DNA from: Botryotinia globosa
Lineage: Eukaryota > Ascomycota > Leotiomycetes > Helotiales > Sclerotiniaceae
Direction of reading: 5' to 3'
Assembly: GCA_014898425.1 (NCBI GenBank)
Contig: RCSZ01000004.1
Location: 806,001-870,000, forward strand
DNA: 64,000 nt
Shown here one piece after another: positions 48,707 through 59,551 of this stretch. A program made the position numbers and the translations under genes. Numbering within the stretch: the stretch's first letter is position 1; the number at the start of each line of letters is the position of its first letter. The notes below the pieces were generated by a model. It made no database searches, had not been told where the DNA came from, and saw nothing but the letters and a program-made list of their open reading frames with translations.

Positions 48707-51532
48707 TCAGCATGGAGAGCCAGTATCAAATCAGAATCGTCATGAATCTGGCGCAGGATTGGATGTGGTAATATCTCAATATCGATCGTGTTCCTAGAGC
48801 AGTAATAGATGATCGAATAGGGTAATGGGCTAGAGAAAGTATCTAGATAGTGCATAAAGACATCGCCGTTCCAATGTGTATCCATTGACCTAAAAAAGGT
48901 GGAACTTTGTGAAGACAAGACCAAATCAATCCAGCATGTCCTAACATACTCCTCCATATGGAAGTACTGGAGAATCAGATCTTCAAGTGGCTGCCAGTAT
49001 GAGGTGACTTGCACACCAGAACTCACGGATCCCGGCACTAAGCGTCATTGGCAGACTTGGTGTATCCGAATCACGGTGACATGCTCATACGAAGCAATCA
49101 TGTACCTTGTAAATATGAGCTATCAGTAAAAGCTAGTTATAAACGTCTCAAAGAATGCTACTCTGACAAGCAAGGGGATACGTACGTACAGGTAACAAGG
49201 GTAAAAAGATAAGCCTGCATGACTGCTGCTTGCAACGAGACATCTTAGCATATCGTTATGGGACCATCGGATACAGATTTTTCTTTTCAATCAATCGAAT
49301 ATTATCAAGATTTTCTAACCGTTTTAGATCATTCAGTCCCTTTCTAATTTTGCCCAGCAGATGAGGTCGTGCCTCCGAATTTGAATGTATGTTGGAAGGT
49401 AAGATTCCGGAGACTTTTGATGATCATAACATGAATTTCATTTCGCCAACTCAGTATTGAAGATAATAAGACTCAATGGATGATAGATGAATGATAATGG
49501 CGAGGGTGACTTGTCGGCGTCAAGAGACATCAAGAGTGATTGCCAAGTTATTGCCACGCATCACGTGGTAGTATTATGTAATCACTAACTTGGCTAGTAA
49601 TCAAATTGGATGATGGCTCTTCTAATAAGTTCTATCATTCCAAGATGTTGAATTGTACAACCTCCGTTGCTGTTTTCTGGTGTTCTTATACAATTTTATT
49701 CACATTTCAATTTCACTGAAAGGTTCAACTCTCAAACTACATGAAATAATGATCGAAGCATCCAAATTACTTGGATATGCAAACAGAGTGATGTCGATTC
49801 TACATTCGGGTCATTTTTGAACGAACTTCACAGATAATTCATGCCTTGAATACGTCCTGAGCTACTCGTGCCAACCACGAAATCACTTCAGGAACTTCTC
49901 ATCCTCAAATATCCAAACTCTAAGAGTTTACATTGATCTTGGAGATCGTGTATCTAATCCTAACCTGTCACATAACACCTCTGGATGTCGCAAACACACA
50001 GGATTGCCACCTCTTGGCTCGCATGTCCGAATATGACCCACGCGAAGGGTTCCTAGGACGAGATAAAGAAGCTTACTATATGTCTAAAATCTATCCTTAG
50101 CTATCACTTGTTCGCGGCGTAGATACCGAAATGAATCCAGCAGTATGGCTGTGCAGTGACTCTCATACTTCTGGAACTTCTTTTGGGGTTTCCTATCGCC
50201 TATACTACGACTTCTCCTATCATACATCACACAGATTGTACCTTCGAATTATCGAAATCGATCAATCTACAGCTCACAGTAGATCAAGTGCAGTGTTTAA
50301 GAACTTGTACTGACCTGCTGAACATAGTGATAAAACACCTATATATCGAGAATCCCGATGTCAAGACCACTTCAACTCCAATATTTCATTTCTGAGATGC
50401 GTGATTGCTAAATACTCGCCGTAACATTGAAGGGTACTGGTTGAAAACCATCGGCCATCCGAGCCCGAGCGGTGGACCACCAGCAACCAAAAAGCGACCC
50501 CAACAGGATCGCAGAATCTTGAAACGCAAGACATATTAGGAAGTCCAAATCTACTATTTGTCTAGTGATTTTGAATGTCGAAACTAAACACCAATGTTCA
50601 GATATAGTGGTTTGAAAGTTGAGCCATCAGGAAATATGGTCCAGAACACAGTTACTTGAAAAGCTTAGTTTAACCCTCATAACATCTATCCATCGGAATT
50701 GCAAGTGCTTAAACAATCTCGCATATCATGAAAGATCTGATGAGTTGTTGGTCGGGTCTCCCATAACTTGCATTATGCTGGCTCGCCTTGGCCCACTGCC
50801 CAACCAACAACTTTCGTATGGGTTTGAAACGTCATTTTGAATCATTCTCATTCCAACACTATCTATTCCTTTGTTGCTTATCTATCAATGATACATTGCA
50901 CACTTCTCTAATACAGTTAGACGGAATAATTCTATGAAAGAAAGATCAAGCCTCATAAACAAAGACGTATCAGCGGCAGATGGTGAACCTGACCAGATTG
51001 TTGAGAATGAGATAATTTCGGAAAGTAAATCTTTAATTGCTCATCTATAGAGGTTCTAGTTTCTTGTTCAGTTGCTTGCTTTTTCTCCATTTCTCTGTCA
51101 TTCCATCTCATCTTTTTGATTAGCAGAGTAGGAGCACCATTGGATTAATTGGCCATTTGAACCTTGCTATTTGTATTGTGGTTAGAGCCTCGGGTTATTC
51201 CAGCACGAGTCTCCTTTCAAAGAATTGCCGCCACAGCGACGGGATGTGTGACTGAAGACCTGAAAAGTTTCGTGAGAAGAATACCGAAATTATATCCGGA
51301 ATCCTTAGAGCTTCGTCGTGGACTTCTTGACATCGGCAACATCGCGCCGGTGTTGAATAAGATTTCCCAATACGCAAGAGCGAGTACATTGTTGAAATAG
51401 CATCCCGGCAACGAACAAAGAAATCATCCCGTCGGATATCAACATCTATTCCGCCTCTTTTCTTGAGAGACCAGTAGATCATCAAGTCATCATTGATCGA
51501 CAAATTCAACGAGGATACCATAATAAGGTATC
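48707..51532. other. Gene-poor intergenic region
   Basis: About 2.8 kb with short domain-free open frames only. No repeats or RNA genes were recognised. Confidence 0.4.
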
Positions 51533-52938
51533 ATGGATCGTCGACCACAGTACATAACGGTGCCCAGCTATCCCTCTCTTCTCAAACATGGAACATCCCA
51601 TCCTTCACCTCTTTCCCCCTTAACACCACCTCGACGACTCCACCAACGCAGCCTGCTACCCAGCCCACCCATCTCGCCGCATCTTCACAAACCCCCACCT
51701 CCTATACCCTACCCATGGATTTGGCGCTGTCACATATGTCACTCCGTTTATCGTCTTGGCGTCACCCGTCGCTGCCGTAAGATCTACTCATTTCCCCTCA
51801 TGCACATCATTTACTAATAACGATCTCTGTAGTCGAGGACGGCCATTACTTCTGTTCTATGCCCACTCCACCCCCATCTCCACAAACTGCCTCTCCCGTG
51901 TCCCCCTCCCCCTCAACTAGCTCCCTTTCCTCCCTGGTCCCCCCCAAAAAGAAAAAGAAACGGCGTCGCCAACCCCGTGGCTGCCGCGCCGAATTTGACT
52001 ACACAGGCTGGGAACATTACAACCACTGGCGACGGGACATCTCTCTCCTGAAAACCGAATCTCGTTCTCTAAACAACCCACACTTCATCCCTCCATTAAA
52101 AATAGGTAAAGATTGTTACCGCGACTGCGATTTCCCCTCGGAATGCCAAACCCTACACTTACGATCGGCGATAACCCCCAAAACGCGACAAAAAAGCGAG
52201 CCGGAGTTGATTTTTCCCATTTCTCCAATAAGTGCAGAGGAACGTCAGCGGATAGATGATGAACGAGAAGATCAACAGTTGATATTTGATATAGCAGCTA
52301 CTACACCACCAGCCACTCATGCTCATGGCGATTTCCACGGTCCCTCAAATCTGATGCCAAATATCACTTCTCCCGATTTAAGCATGCTCGTTGAGCGCGA
52401 ACGACGAAAGAGTTTGGAAGCGGAGAAACGCGGATTAGAACACGAGGCTCAATTCATCGTTAGTCCTCTAACAAGTCGTACCGCCTTTGCGGATATAAAT
52501 TATGGCGGCAGTGGATCTACGAGTCCGAAAGGAAAAGAACGTGAAAACGAAAGACAGGAATTGAAAGATGGTTTGGGAGTCTCGTATCCTCCCGAACTAG
52601 ACGATCTAGCAGGAGAAGAAGAAACGGAAGAGGATGAACAGGGGTATGTGAGGGAGTTCATACGGGTGAAGAAACGGAAAAGTATAGCGAAGATTGAACA
52701 GCTCACGGGATTGAGGTTGTCAGAGGTGCAGTATGGAAAAATGGTGGGAGAGGTGGTGGATGGAGGTTTGGGAGGACCGAGTGTGGGAGAAGGAGAGGGA
52801 AGCAAAAGTCGGAGAGCTAGTGTAGAGATTGAAGGTCCACCTAGTAGTCCTTTGAAGATGTTTTATACAGTAGAGGATAGTGATGATCTTGATGAGGTCA
52901 CCCCCTGGGACGAACAGAGGAGGAAGCATATTCGATAA
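51533..52938 (+). CDS. Uncharacterised protein with a CHxC-GVTRRC-DGHxFC motif
   Basis: Two exons, 51533-51776 and 51833-52938, encode 449 aa. The intron (GTAAGA...CTGTAG, TACTAAT-like branch) falls inside the motif, and splicing restores WRCHICHSVYRLGVTRRC-LEDGHYFC, strong evidence that both are real. Cys66, Cys69, Cys81 and Cys89 with His68, His70 and His86 could bind a metal ion. A Pro/Ser-rich N-terminus precedes it. A lysine/arginine run (KKKKKRRR, about 120-127) suggests nuclear targeting. Two more cysteine-containing patches follow (GCRAEFDYTGWEHYNHWRRDI and CYRDCDFPSEC), then an acidic/basic disordered tail. I do not recognise a named family; the zinc-binding idea is inference. It converges on the H2A.Z gene. 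Confidence 0.8.
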
Positions 52939-53402
52939 TGATCCACGTTTGTTTGATTCGAGTAATTTGGTGAACCTGCAACTGAGAGGTTCTTCGAAAA
53001 AGTGGATATTGCGAATTGCCGGAATGTATAACACTTAGCATTATTTTGGTATCCGAGATACCGCATAATCATTTTGAACATCATATTTACTATTGTAAAG
53101 TTGAAGTAATATCCGATCTCATTCAAAATCGATAATAGTACATCTGCCTGAGGTGATTCCACAACAATCCAGAGAAAAGTCGTTCCGAATTGTGCCTCAT
53201 TCATGGATGAACACATGTAGCCTTTTATAATCCTATTTCATAGTCCGATCCATGATAAGTAATCAATTCCATTATGAAACCAAGCAAAAAGTGAATATCC
53301 CCAAGACACCATCGAACTCTGAACCCTTAGAAAGAGAAGAAGGAAATAGTGCAAAAAAAGCGGAGTGCGTAAATGAATCGAAGACGTGTGTATTTGCGAT
53401 AA
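52939..53402. other. Convergent intergenic region
   Basis: Lies between the 3' ends of the Cys-motif gene and H2A.Z. It presumably holds both 3' UTRs; nothing else seen. Confidence 0.5.
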
Positions 53403-54279
53403 TCATGCGGACTCGATAGTCTTCTTCTTCTTCTGTTCTACCTTCAAAAGTAACGCGCGGTTTATGTGTGGTAGCACACCTCCGAAAGCGATAGTTGCGC
53501 GAATGAGTGTATCGAGTTCTTCGTCACCGCGAATGGCAAGTTGTAGATGGCGGGGTGTGATACGCTTGACTTTGAGATCCTTGGCAGCGTTCTAAAATGA
53601 TCAGTGGATGCTTTTTTACGCAATCGTGGGGCATAGATGTAGCTTACTCCTGCGAGCTCAAGTACCTCAGCAGTTAGGTATTCTAAGACCGCTGTAACAT
53701 AAACTGCTGCCTTTGCTCCCACGCGCATCTTGTTCTGGGTGTTGTTCTTCAAGAAACGCTTGACACGACCGCAAGGAAACTGTATTCAAAATTTGTCAGC
53801 ATTTAAAAATCTAACAATCAATGCGCAATTCAAAACAAAGAAAGACGTATTCCGAAATCGAGGTTTTCCCAGGATGTGAAAATTTATTTCGCGTATGCAT
53901 GTTGATATTCGGTGCGCGTCGAAAAGACCTCCTCGACGAGGCTTTGGACAAATCGTTGAGTCATGAATAGAAGTTTGTAGTCATCGAGATTAATGTGCAT
54001 CGCGACTGTTGGTATTGGTCCAAGGGATTGTTCGCAGATCGAAAGTTGACGCGACTTGGTGGGGTGTAGCTATTGTAAAAATCGCAGTTTCCGTCTCTCT
54101 CCGGATCGAACCACAACATTTCATAGTGGCAAAGAGAAAATTAAATGCAAAGTTTGCGCAATACTAACCTGAAGACCAGCTTTGCTCGAATGACTTTGTT
54201 GCTTCTTGTTTCCATCTGCGCCAACCTTGCCTCCAGCAGATGACTTTCCACCAGAAGATTTTCCTTTTCCGCCGGCCAT
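53403..54279 (-). CDS. Histone variant H2A.Z
   Basis: Three exons, 54279-54169, 53779-53648 and 53591-53403, encode 143 aa; all joins are phase 0. Exon 1 gives the Gly/Lys/Ser-rich tail [12 protein letters not shown]. Exon 2 begins [10 protein letters not shown] and contains [26 protein letters not shown]. Exon 3 gives [30 protein letters not shown] and the GGVLPHI region. The H2A.Z-specific [10 protein letters not shown] segment and the absence of an SQ(E/D) C-terminal motif separate it from canonical H2A. It replaces H2A in nucleosomes flanking promoters, deposited by SWR1. The first intron is 389 bp, much longer than the others in this window. The protein looks intact. Confidence 0.96.
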
Positions 54280-56588
54280 TGTAAAATATTGAGAATAAAC
54301 CTAAATATTAAGGTAGAAGTTGATGTATGAGATGTAAGTTTTGATGTTTTTTGAATTCCGAGTTTGTATGTTGATGTTTGACAGAAAGAAGGCGCGTTGA
54401 TCTGAAAAAGTGACAGTAATAAGATATAAGGTATGTAGCCGTTCTTTGCTTGATTGGAATCCTTGATGATGACTGGTAGCCGAAGCGAGGCTTGTGTGAA
54501 TCTGGAAAGATGAGAGTTCAAAGAGGAGAGAAGAAGTGGAAAAGCAACAGCAATACTTGGCTGAGGAGCTTTTAAACTTACTAGAATGATAGAGAATGTG
54601 ATAATTATCATATACAGATGTATAAATGATAGATGAAGATGGTGGTGAAAGAGATATATGGAGATCATGTAGGAACTCTCACTACTATGAGGAACCATGA
54701 TTTCGCCATATGATGGTTACTTTCATAGCAGCCCCACGTTAATGATGATAGACTTACCTGTGAAGCCATGAGATACAGGTGAGATAGAAGAAGAGGTCAA
54801 GGAGAGTTGTTAAGTATTCATAAAGCTGTCGTGGTTTGATGTTTGTCGTTGATTCAACAACAATCTGGGGAAATCTGTGAACCTGAGGATTTGATCACGT
54901 GTCAATCTAGCGCACGGATTATTTTTTGGACTTGACCTTATTAATCTGAGGTTTATCCGATGACACCCTTACATCGTAGAACATTCTTTGCCTGGCCTTT
55001 GACAATTTGGGTTAATCATATCATAACTGCATTCCCAATTTCTTCGCTGTTGAGTTGTTTAAACATAGTTTGCCCATTTTAATACTCAGCATTCAGCTTG
55101 TGTTATACGTGGTATGCATACAATATGTGGAACAAGCATTATCTGTACGTCATCCTATGCACCGCAAGGTCCGGTCGTACGAAGGATGGCAAGAACTCAC
55201 AACATCAGAGATGCAACTCTCGCAAGTCAAAGATTCTCAATCACTGGAAACTGTATTGAAATGTTTGTTGGAGATGGGACGAGATGTTACTATTTTTATT
55301 AACATTGTTTCATATCTTCCCGTTCCTCAAACTCAAGCTACGGTCTGAATCGAGAGTTACATCCTCATTTGCAAGACTTATGAAGCAATGCGTTTATCGA
55401 ATCAGTACGCCCAGTTGTCACTTCGAACTAAACTCATTCATCAAAGAATCCTTTCTCTAAAACGGAAAGCAGCGATTGATTTCTCCCATCTAAGTTAGAC
55501 TTCTACCGACCTTTCACCCATCACCCTGGACCTACCATCCCAGGCTCCAACCTCGAGGGATACTCGTAGATTCCCTAAGAGCCTGTTTTTGGATCTCTAC
55601 ATAGTAAGAAGGTAACAGCCCTCATACACTTGCTTGATTTGCCCAATTCTAGGTTGCGTAGTTGGCCGTCTGTTTCTCCTCTATGGCATGTGTCATGTGG
55701 TTAGCAAAATGCTGCACCTGAAGGTGGCCACCATGATAATTTTGCGCTCCACGTTTGAAAGGTGGTGGGAGCGATGGGCTACATGATAATTACAGGGATA
55801 ATATCATGTTTTGATCCAAAAATCAGAAAGTATTCATGCTCGTCGATCATCCAAATTGCATCTATCGCCTCACCCCTTTTCCTTCCCCCGGGAGATACGA
55901 CACTGCAATCCACATAGCTTGTATAAGCAAGCAATATAATAAATACAGATCTTGTAATTGAATTATCATTACTGCAACTCTCATGTGCATTCAGTTTTCG
56001 CTTTTCGCCCCCTAGTGTGGGTATCTGGAAATTTCTATCATGATCGAGTCTGAAGCCGGTTCTTTCTAAATTCAAAGATTATTGATCAGAGATAGGTGGA
56101 CGCGGAGGGATGTAGAGAGAATGGTAAATGCTCGTCAGCATGCTTAGGGCCTGCCTTCCAAATCTTTTCGTTCAAATTTATTCAGAAGCTAAGCTTCCTG
56201 CCATGGAGATTTTGTTCCGTCATATAAATATATGATCCAACAGTCAAATGAGTGTCTATCCATGAAGCTGAAAGTGCGGATTAGCCCTGTTCTGGTTAGT
56301 GTCTCTCATTCTTGAATCACAGTTGATGATTGGATTTAGATTGCTTCAAATGGGCATTTTACTGATCCTCTGGGCTTTCTATAAAGTCCTTGGGATTCAT
56401 AAATTTTGTATCACAAAGTTTCGAATTTTCCTGATTTCCGTGTCTGCAGATCTACGGGATACACAATGGAGATGTACAAGTGTCTAGTTACGAGAGCAGA
56501 AAAACCTAGTAATGCATTGTATTCTTGATTATTGGGTACCATTCATTCGACTCACTCATTTCTATGTTATCGATATATTTCAACCACC
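54280..56588. other. Intergenic between H2A.Z and the Cys-rich orphan gene
   Basis: Holds the H2A.Z promoter at its left end. A minus-strand frame at 54141-54698 runs into H2A.Z exon 1 in another phase and is not credible as a gene. No repeats or RNA genes seen. Confidence 0.4.
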
Positions 56589-57731
56589 CTAAGCCTCCAT
56601 CGCACACAACTTACTACACCTTGAACATCCTACTTCTCCACACTTGTTGCATCTAACTCTCAACCACATTTTTGTCCCTGGACAAAATCCATGTACACAC
56701 GGCGTACAAATATTAAACATCCCTTCCTTCCCAGTGACGGTCTCTCCCTCCTCAACAATCTGTTCAAACACAACCCCTGAGCATTTGACACATCTTTCTC
56801 TCCCACATTCCTTACAAGCTTGTGTCCATCCAAAAGCTCCATCCCATTCATAAGCAATCTCTGTTTCCCCTTTCTCTTTTACTGGCATATTTTCTTTCGT
56901 TAACCCCAATTCTACATCCTCTGCCGTCCATGAAAATAGAGATAACCTACTCGGTCGATAATTGTGGCTGTCGCTTCTTCGACGATTGACCGGCATATCC
57001 GCAGTCCAACTAATGCTCTTCGATCTCTCCACCTCCATACCTAGCTGTCCATTCAACCAACTAGAACTTCTCGATCCAACCGGCTCAGGATATTCATACA
57101 AAGGCCGTAGCGATTTTTCCGATGGCGGTGGACTTCCTGAAAAGAGGGAAATCGACCGTTTCGAACTTCCGGTGATAGTAAGGGATCTGCGAAAAGGATG
57201 TAGGGACACTGAAGAAATAGAAGGGGCTAAGGACTTCTCATCGCCTTTCAAACTCGCGAGCCGTAAATTTGGATTCGAAACGGATCGAGATCGAGATTGC
57301 GATCGGACATTTTTAGATCGCGTAATAGAGGACAAACTTGAACGCGTACGATAAAATGAATAAGGAGAGTAAAAACAACAGTTTTGATCGCCGCAGTGAA
57401 TACTACGATATGTATCTTCCTCTTCATTATGAAGAAGCTGGGCTTCGGCGTTGGCATTTGCCCGGCGGGCTTTGGCGATGGAGCGAGAGTTGAACGTCGA
57501 AAGGAGTTTGTTGACGGACTTGTAGGTCTCATATTCGCCGGGGTGTATTTGAGGAATACGAGGGGCTGGTGTGCTGGTTGAGGAAGCGGATGAACTATTT
57601 GATGAAATGGGAGCGCGTGCTAGAAATGTGCGTAAAGGACTTAAAGATGCGAGGTTTAGGAGGGAGTGAAAGGATGAGGTTCGATTTTGATTGTGCAGGG
57701 AATTATCTGGGGATTTGGGAGACTTTTGCAT
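56589..57731 (-). CDS. Orphan protein with a Cys-rich C-terminal domain
   Basis: A single uninterrupted frame from ATG encodes 380 aa. Residues 1-290 are Ser/Arg-rich and probably disordered (SRSRSVSNPNLRL-type sequence), with one Cys pair in CGDQNCCFYSPYSFYRTRS. The last ~80 residues hold repeated C-x2-C pairs: CKECGRERCVKC, ICTPCVHGFCPG and RCNKCGEVGCSRCSKLC. At least 12 cysteines are spaced as in a tandem zinc-ribbon or treble-clef fold. I do not recognise a named family. Metal binding is inferred from spacing only. No signal peptide or membrane segment is seen. It is isolated, about 0.9 kb from the P450 relic. Confidence 0.75.
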   Translation of the reverse strand: MQKSPKSPDNSLHNQNRTSSFHSLLNLASLSPLRTFLARAPISSNSSSASSTSTPAPRIPQIHPGEYETYKSVNKLLSTFNSRSIAKARRANANAEAQLLHNEEEDTYRSIHCGDQNCCFYSPYSFYRTRSSLSSITRSKNVRSQSRSRSVSNPNLRLASLKGDEKSLAPSISSVSLHPFRRSLTITGSSKRSISLFSGSPPPSEKSLRPLYEYPEPVGSRSSSWLNGQLGMEVERSKSISWTADMPVNRRRSDSHNYRPSRLSLFSWTAEDVELGLTKENMPVKEKGETEIAYEWDGAFGWTQACKECGRERCVKCSGVVFEQIVEEGETVTGKEGMFNICTPCVHGFCPGTKMWLRVRCNKCGEVGCSRCSKLCAMEA

Positions 57732-58586
57732 GGCGAGAAGAATGAGCGCTGTCCTGTTCGTGAGTACTAAAAAATTCCATGCTGCTATTAAAGATGAAGA
57801 GAAAAAAGCTACACGGGCTACAAAATCTTTACAGTACTAGATGAAATGGATAGACTCGGTATGGTCAGAAATCTATCCATGAGTTCGAAGACTTTACTTT
57901 GTATGGTTGCGAGTAGAAAAACTCGGTTGGCATTGTATCAAAAGTGACTAACATAATAGAATACAGCTCGAGTATTATGAATTATTCTCGCATATTCACA
58001 TGCTGTGAATCACAGCAGTTGGGTTGTTGAATTATTCGACACATGTGGAATAGAAGTGACACGAAAGTACGAGTCACGTGATGAATCGAAAGACTTAACC
58101 TTCGTAGCCATCGGGAATAAAAAGAATAATAAACTTTAAATTAAATCCCAAGCACGTGCTACGATGAGTGTCTTGATTGTTATTTAGAGGTGAATAAACA
58201 TGTCGAGACTTTCCAAGGTTTCACTAGGAATGAATATGTCAATACCCAGGTATTTATATACGAATACTCCCAAGTGAAGTTTATCAAATTTACGACGACA
58301 TCTTAAGTTGAAGTCTTAGACCTCGTTGAAGTACTCGCGAGGTATCCAGCCTCGCTATCAATGTGTTCTCTTCGCGAGCCGAACAGAAAGATCGGATTTG
58401 ATATATGCCCCAACACTGAACGACTTCCATGGCTTGGTCGGATTCACCAAGGATATGTCGAATCTTTTAAATAGCTTGTTGGTGTCAGTCTGTTAGATTT
58501 CCTACGGTCAAAGAAACTTGCTTCCACAAGATATTTTCAACTTCTTTGCTGGAATACTAATCGAGGTAATCAATACAACCCCATAG
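57732..58586. other. Intergenic, no P450 remainder found
   Basis: Lies downstream of the P450 relic on the minus strand. I looked for the missing P450 C-terminal parts (ExxR, FxxGxRxC) and saw neither. Otherwise it is the upstream region of the Cys-rich orphan gene. Confidence 0.4.
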
Positions 58587-59006
58587 CTAGGCTTTACGGA
58601 ACGAATAATCTACACCCGCAGCAGTCTTCAGTTTCAGATCGGCATAAATTTTCTCATCTGTAGTCGATAACATGGTATCTTGATCAGGATTGAAAGCGAA
58701 AGAACTATAATATCTCGATCGACGGTATCCTAACTTTGCAGTACCCATCCGTCGAATGATATCAGGGTCACTACAAATAAGATCATTTGGTCCAATACGT
58801 GCCAATGAACCTTCCAGACTGAACAAGCATGGTGAATTTTGAGTTAGATTAAGGTATGCCAACCATACCTAGGTATGTTTCGCACACATCATTCAACGCT
58901 TCTGGCATTCGGCCAGTTAATGCTGGATTTATCTTCCATGAATGTGAGAATGGTGCCAATTCAGGTCCAGGAATATGGCGAAGGCGAGACCATGGTCGTG
59001 TCAGAC
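58587..59006 (-). pseudogene. Truncated cytochrome P450 fragment (pisatin-demethylase-like N-terminal part)
   Basis: Two exon-like pieces, about 59006-58869 and 58810-58587, join across a 58-bp intron (GTATGG...GGAAG). Together they read RLRHIPGPELAP, then EALNDVCETY-LGSLARIGPNDL, CSDPDIIRRM, YRRSRYYSSF and MLSTTDEKIYADLKLKTAAG. This matches the N-terminal region of P450s of the pisatin-demethylase/CYP65-like type (proline-rich hinge through helix B'/C). There is no N-terminal membrane anchor, no in-frame ATG ahead of the fragment (a TAA precedes it), and translation stops 9 codons after AAG. The heme-binding Cys region is absent. Only about 120 of the usual ~500 residues survive. A 14-bp palindrome overlaps the splice donor. 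Confidence 0.8.
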
Positions 59007-59551
59007 GCGGTTATGAATGAGGTTAGCATCTCCACCAAATAAGCAGCATACTCCATGTAGTGCCCTAACCAGATCGATTCCAATGTGCATGATGCATGAT
59101 TGCGGATATATATGCTTGCCATCCATCTCTTGGTAAAATTCTAATTGAACACCTGACCGGGGTGATGGTACATGGTGGTGAAGATAAGAACGAGAACCGT
59201 CCGTTGCTGCAGGTTGGAAAAATCAGGGCAACCTTGTATCAGTCACGTGATATGCCTCAAATCTGCATGCTCGCTCGTTCTCTCCTCGCTCAAGCCTCGC
59301 CACTCACGATCGATATTTCACATATGAATCCAAAAACTGTGGTTTGTTTCTAATATATAATATATAAATTAAGGTATATAAGTTTTAGTCTATCTAAAAA
59401 TGCAACGCTTCAACCAGGGTATTGATACCAACGACGCCATCAAAATGCAACGATGCGCAATCATCTCATGAAAAATAATCATAGACAAGTATACTTCATA
59501 TTAGTCATTCCATCCAACATATCAGTGTATCCATCATCATAATACATTGCA
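59007..59551. other. Intergenic between the MFS gene and P450 relic
   Basis: Downstream of the MFS gene. No coding sequence or repeat recognised. Confidence 0.4.

Noticed and set aside
54100..54115. GGATCGAACC, a reverse-strand tRNA B-box-like sequence inside the H2A.Z intron
   Set aside because: The bases around it do not form a T-stem, and no acceptor or anticodon stem could be drawn.
54141..54698. 185-codon minus-strand frame overlapping H2A.Z exon 1
   Set aside because: It runs in a different phase through a clear histone exon and intron and has no domain.
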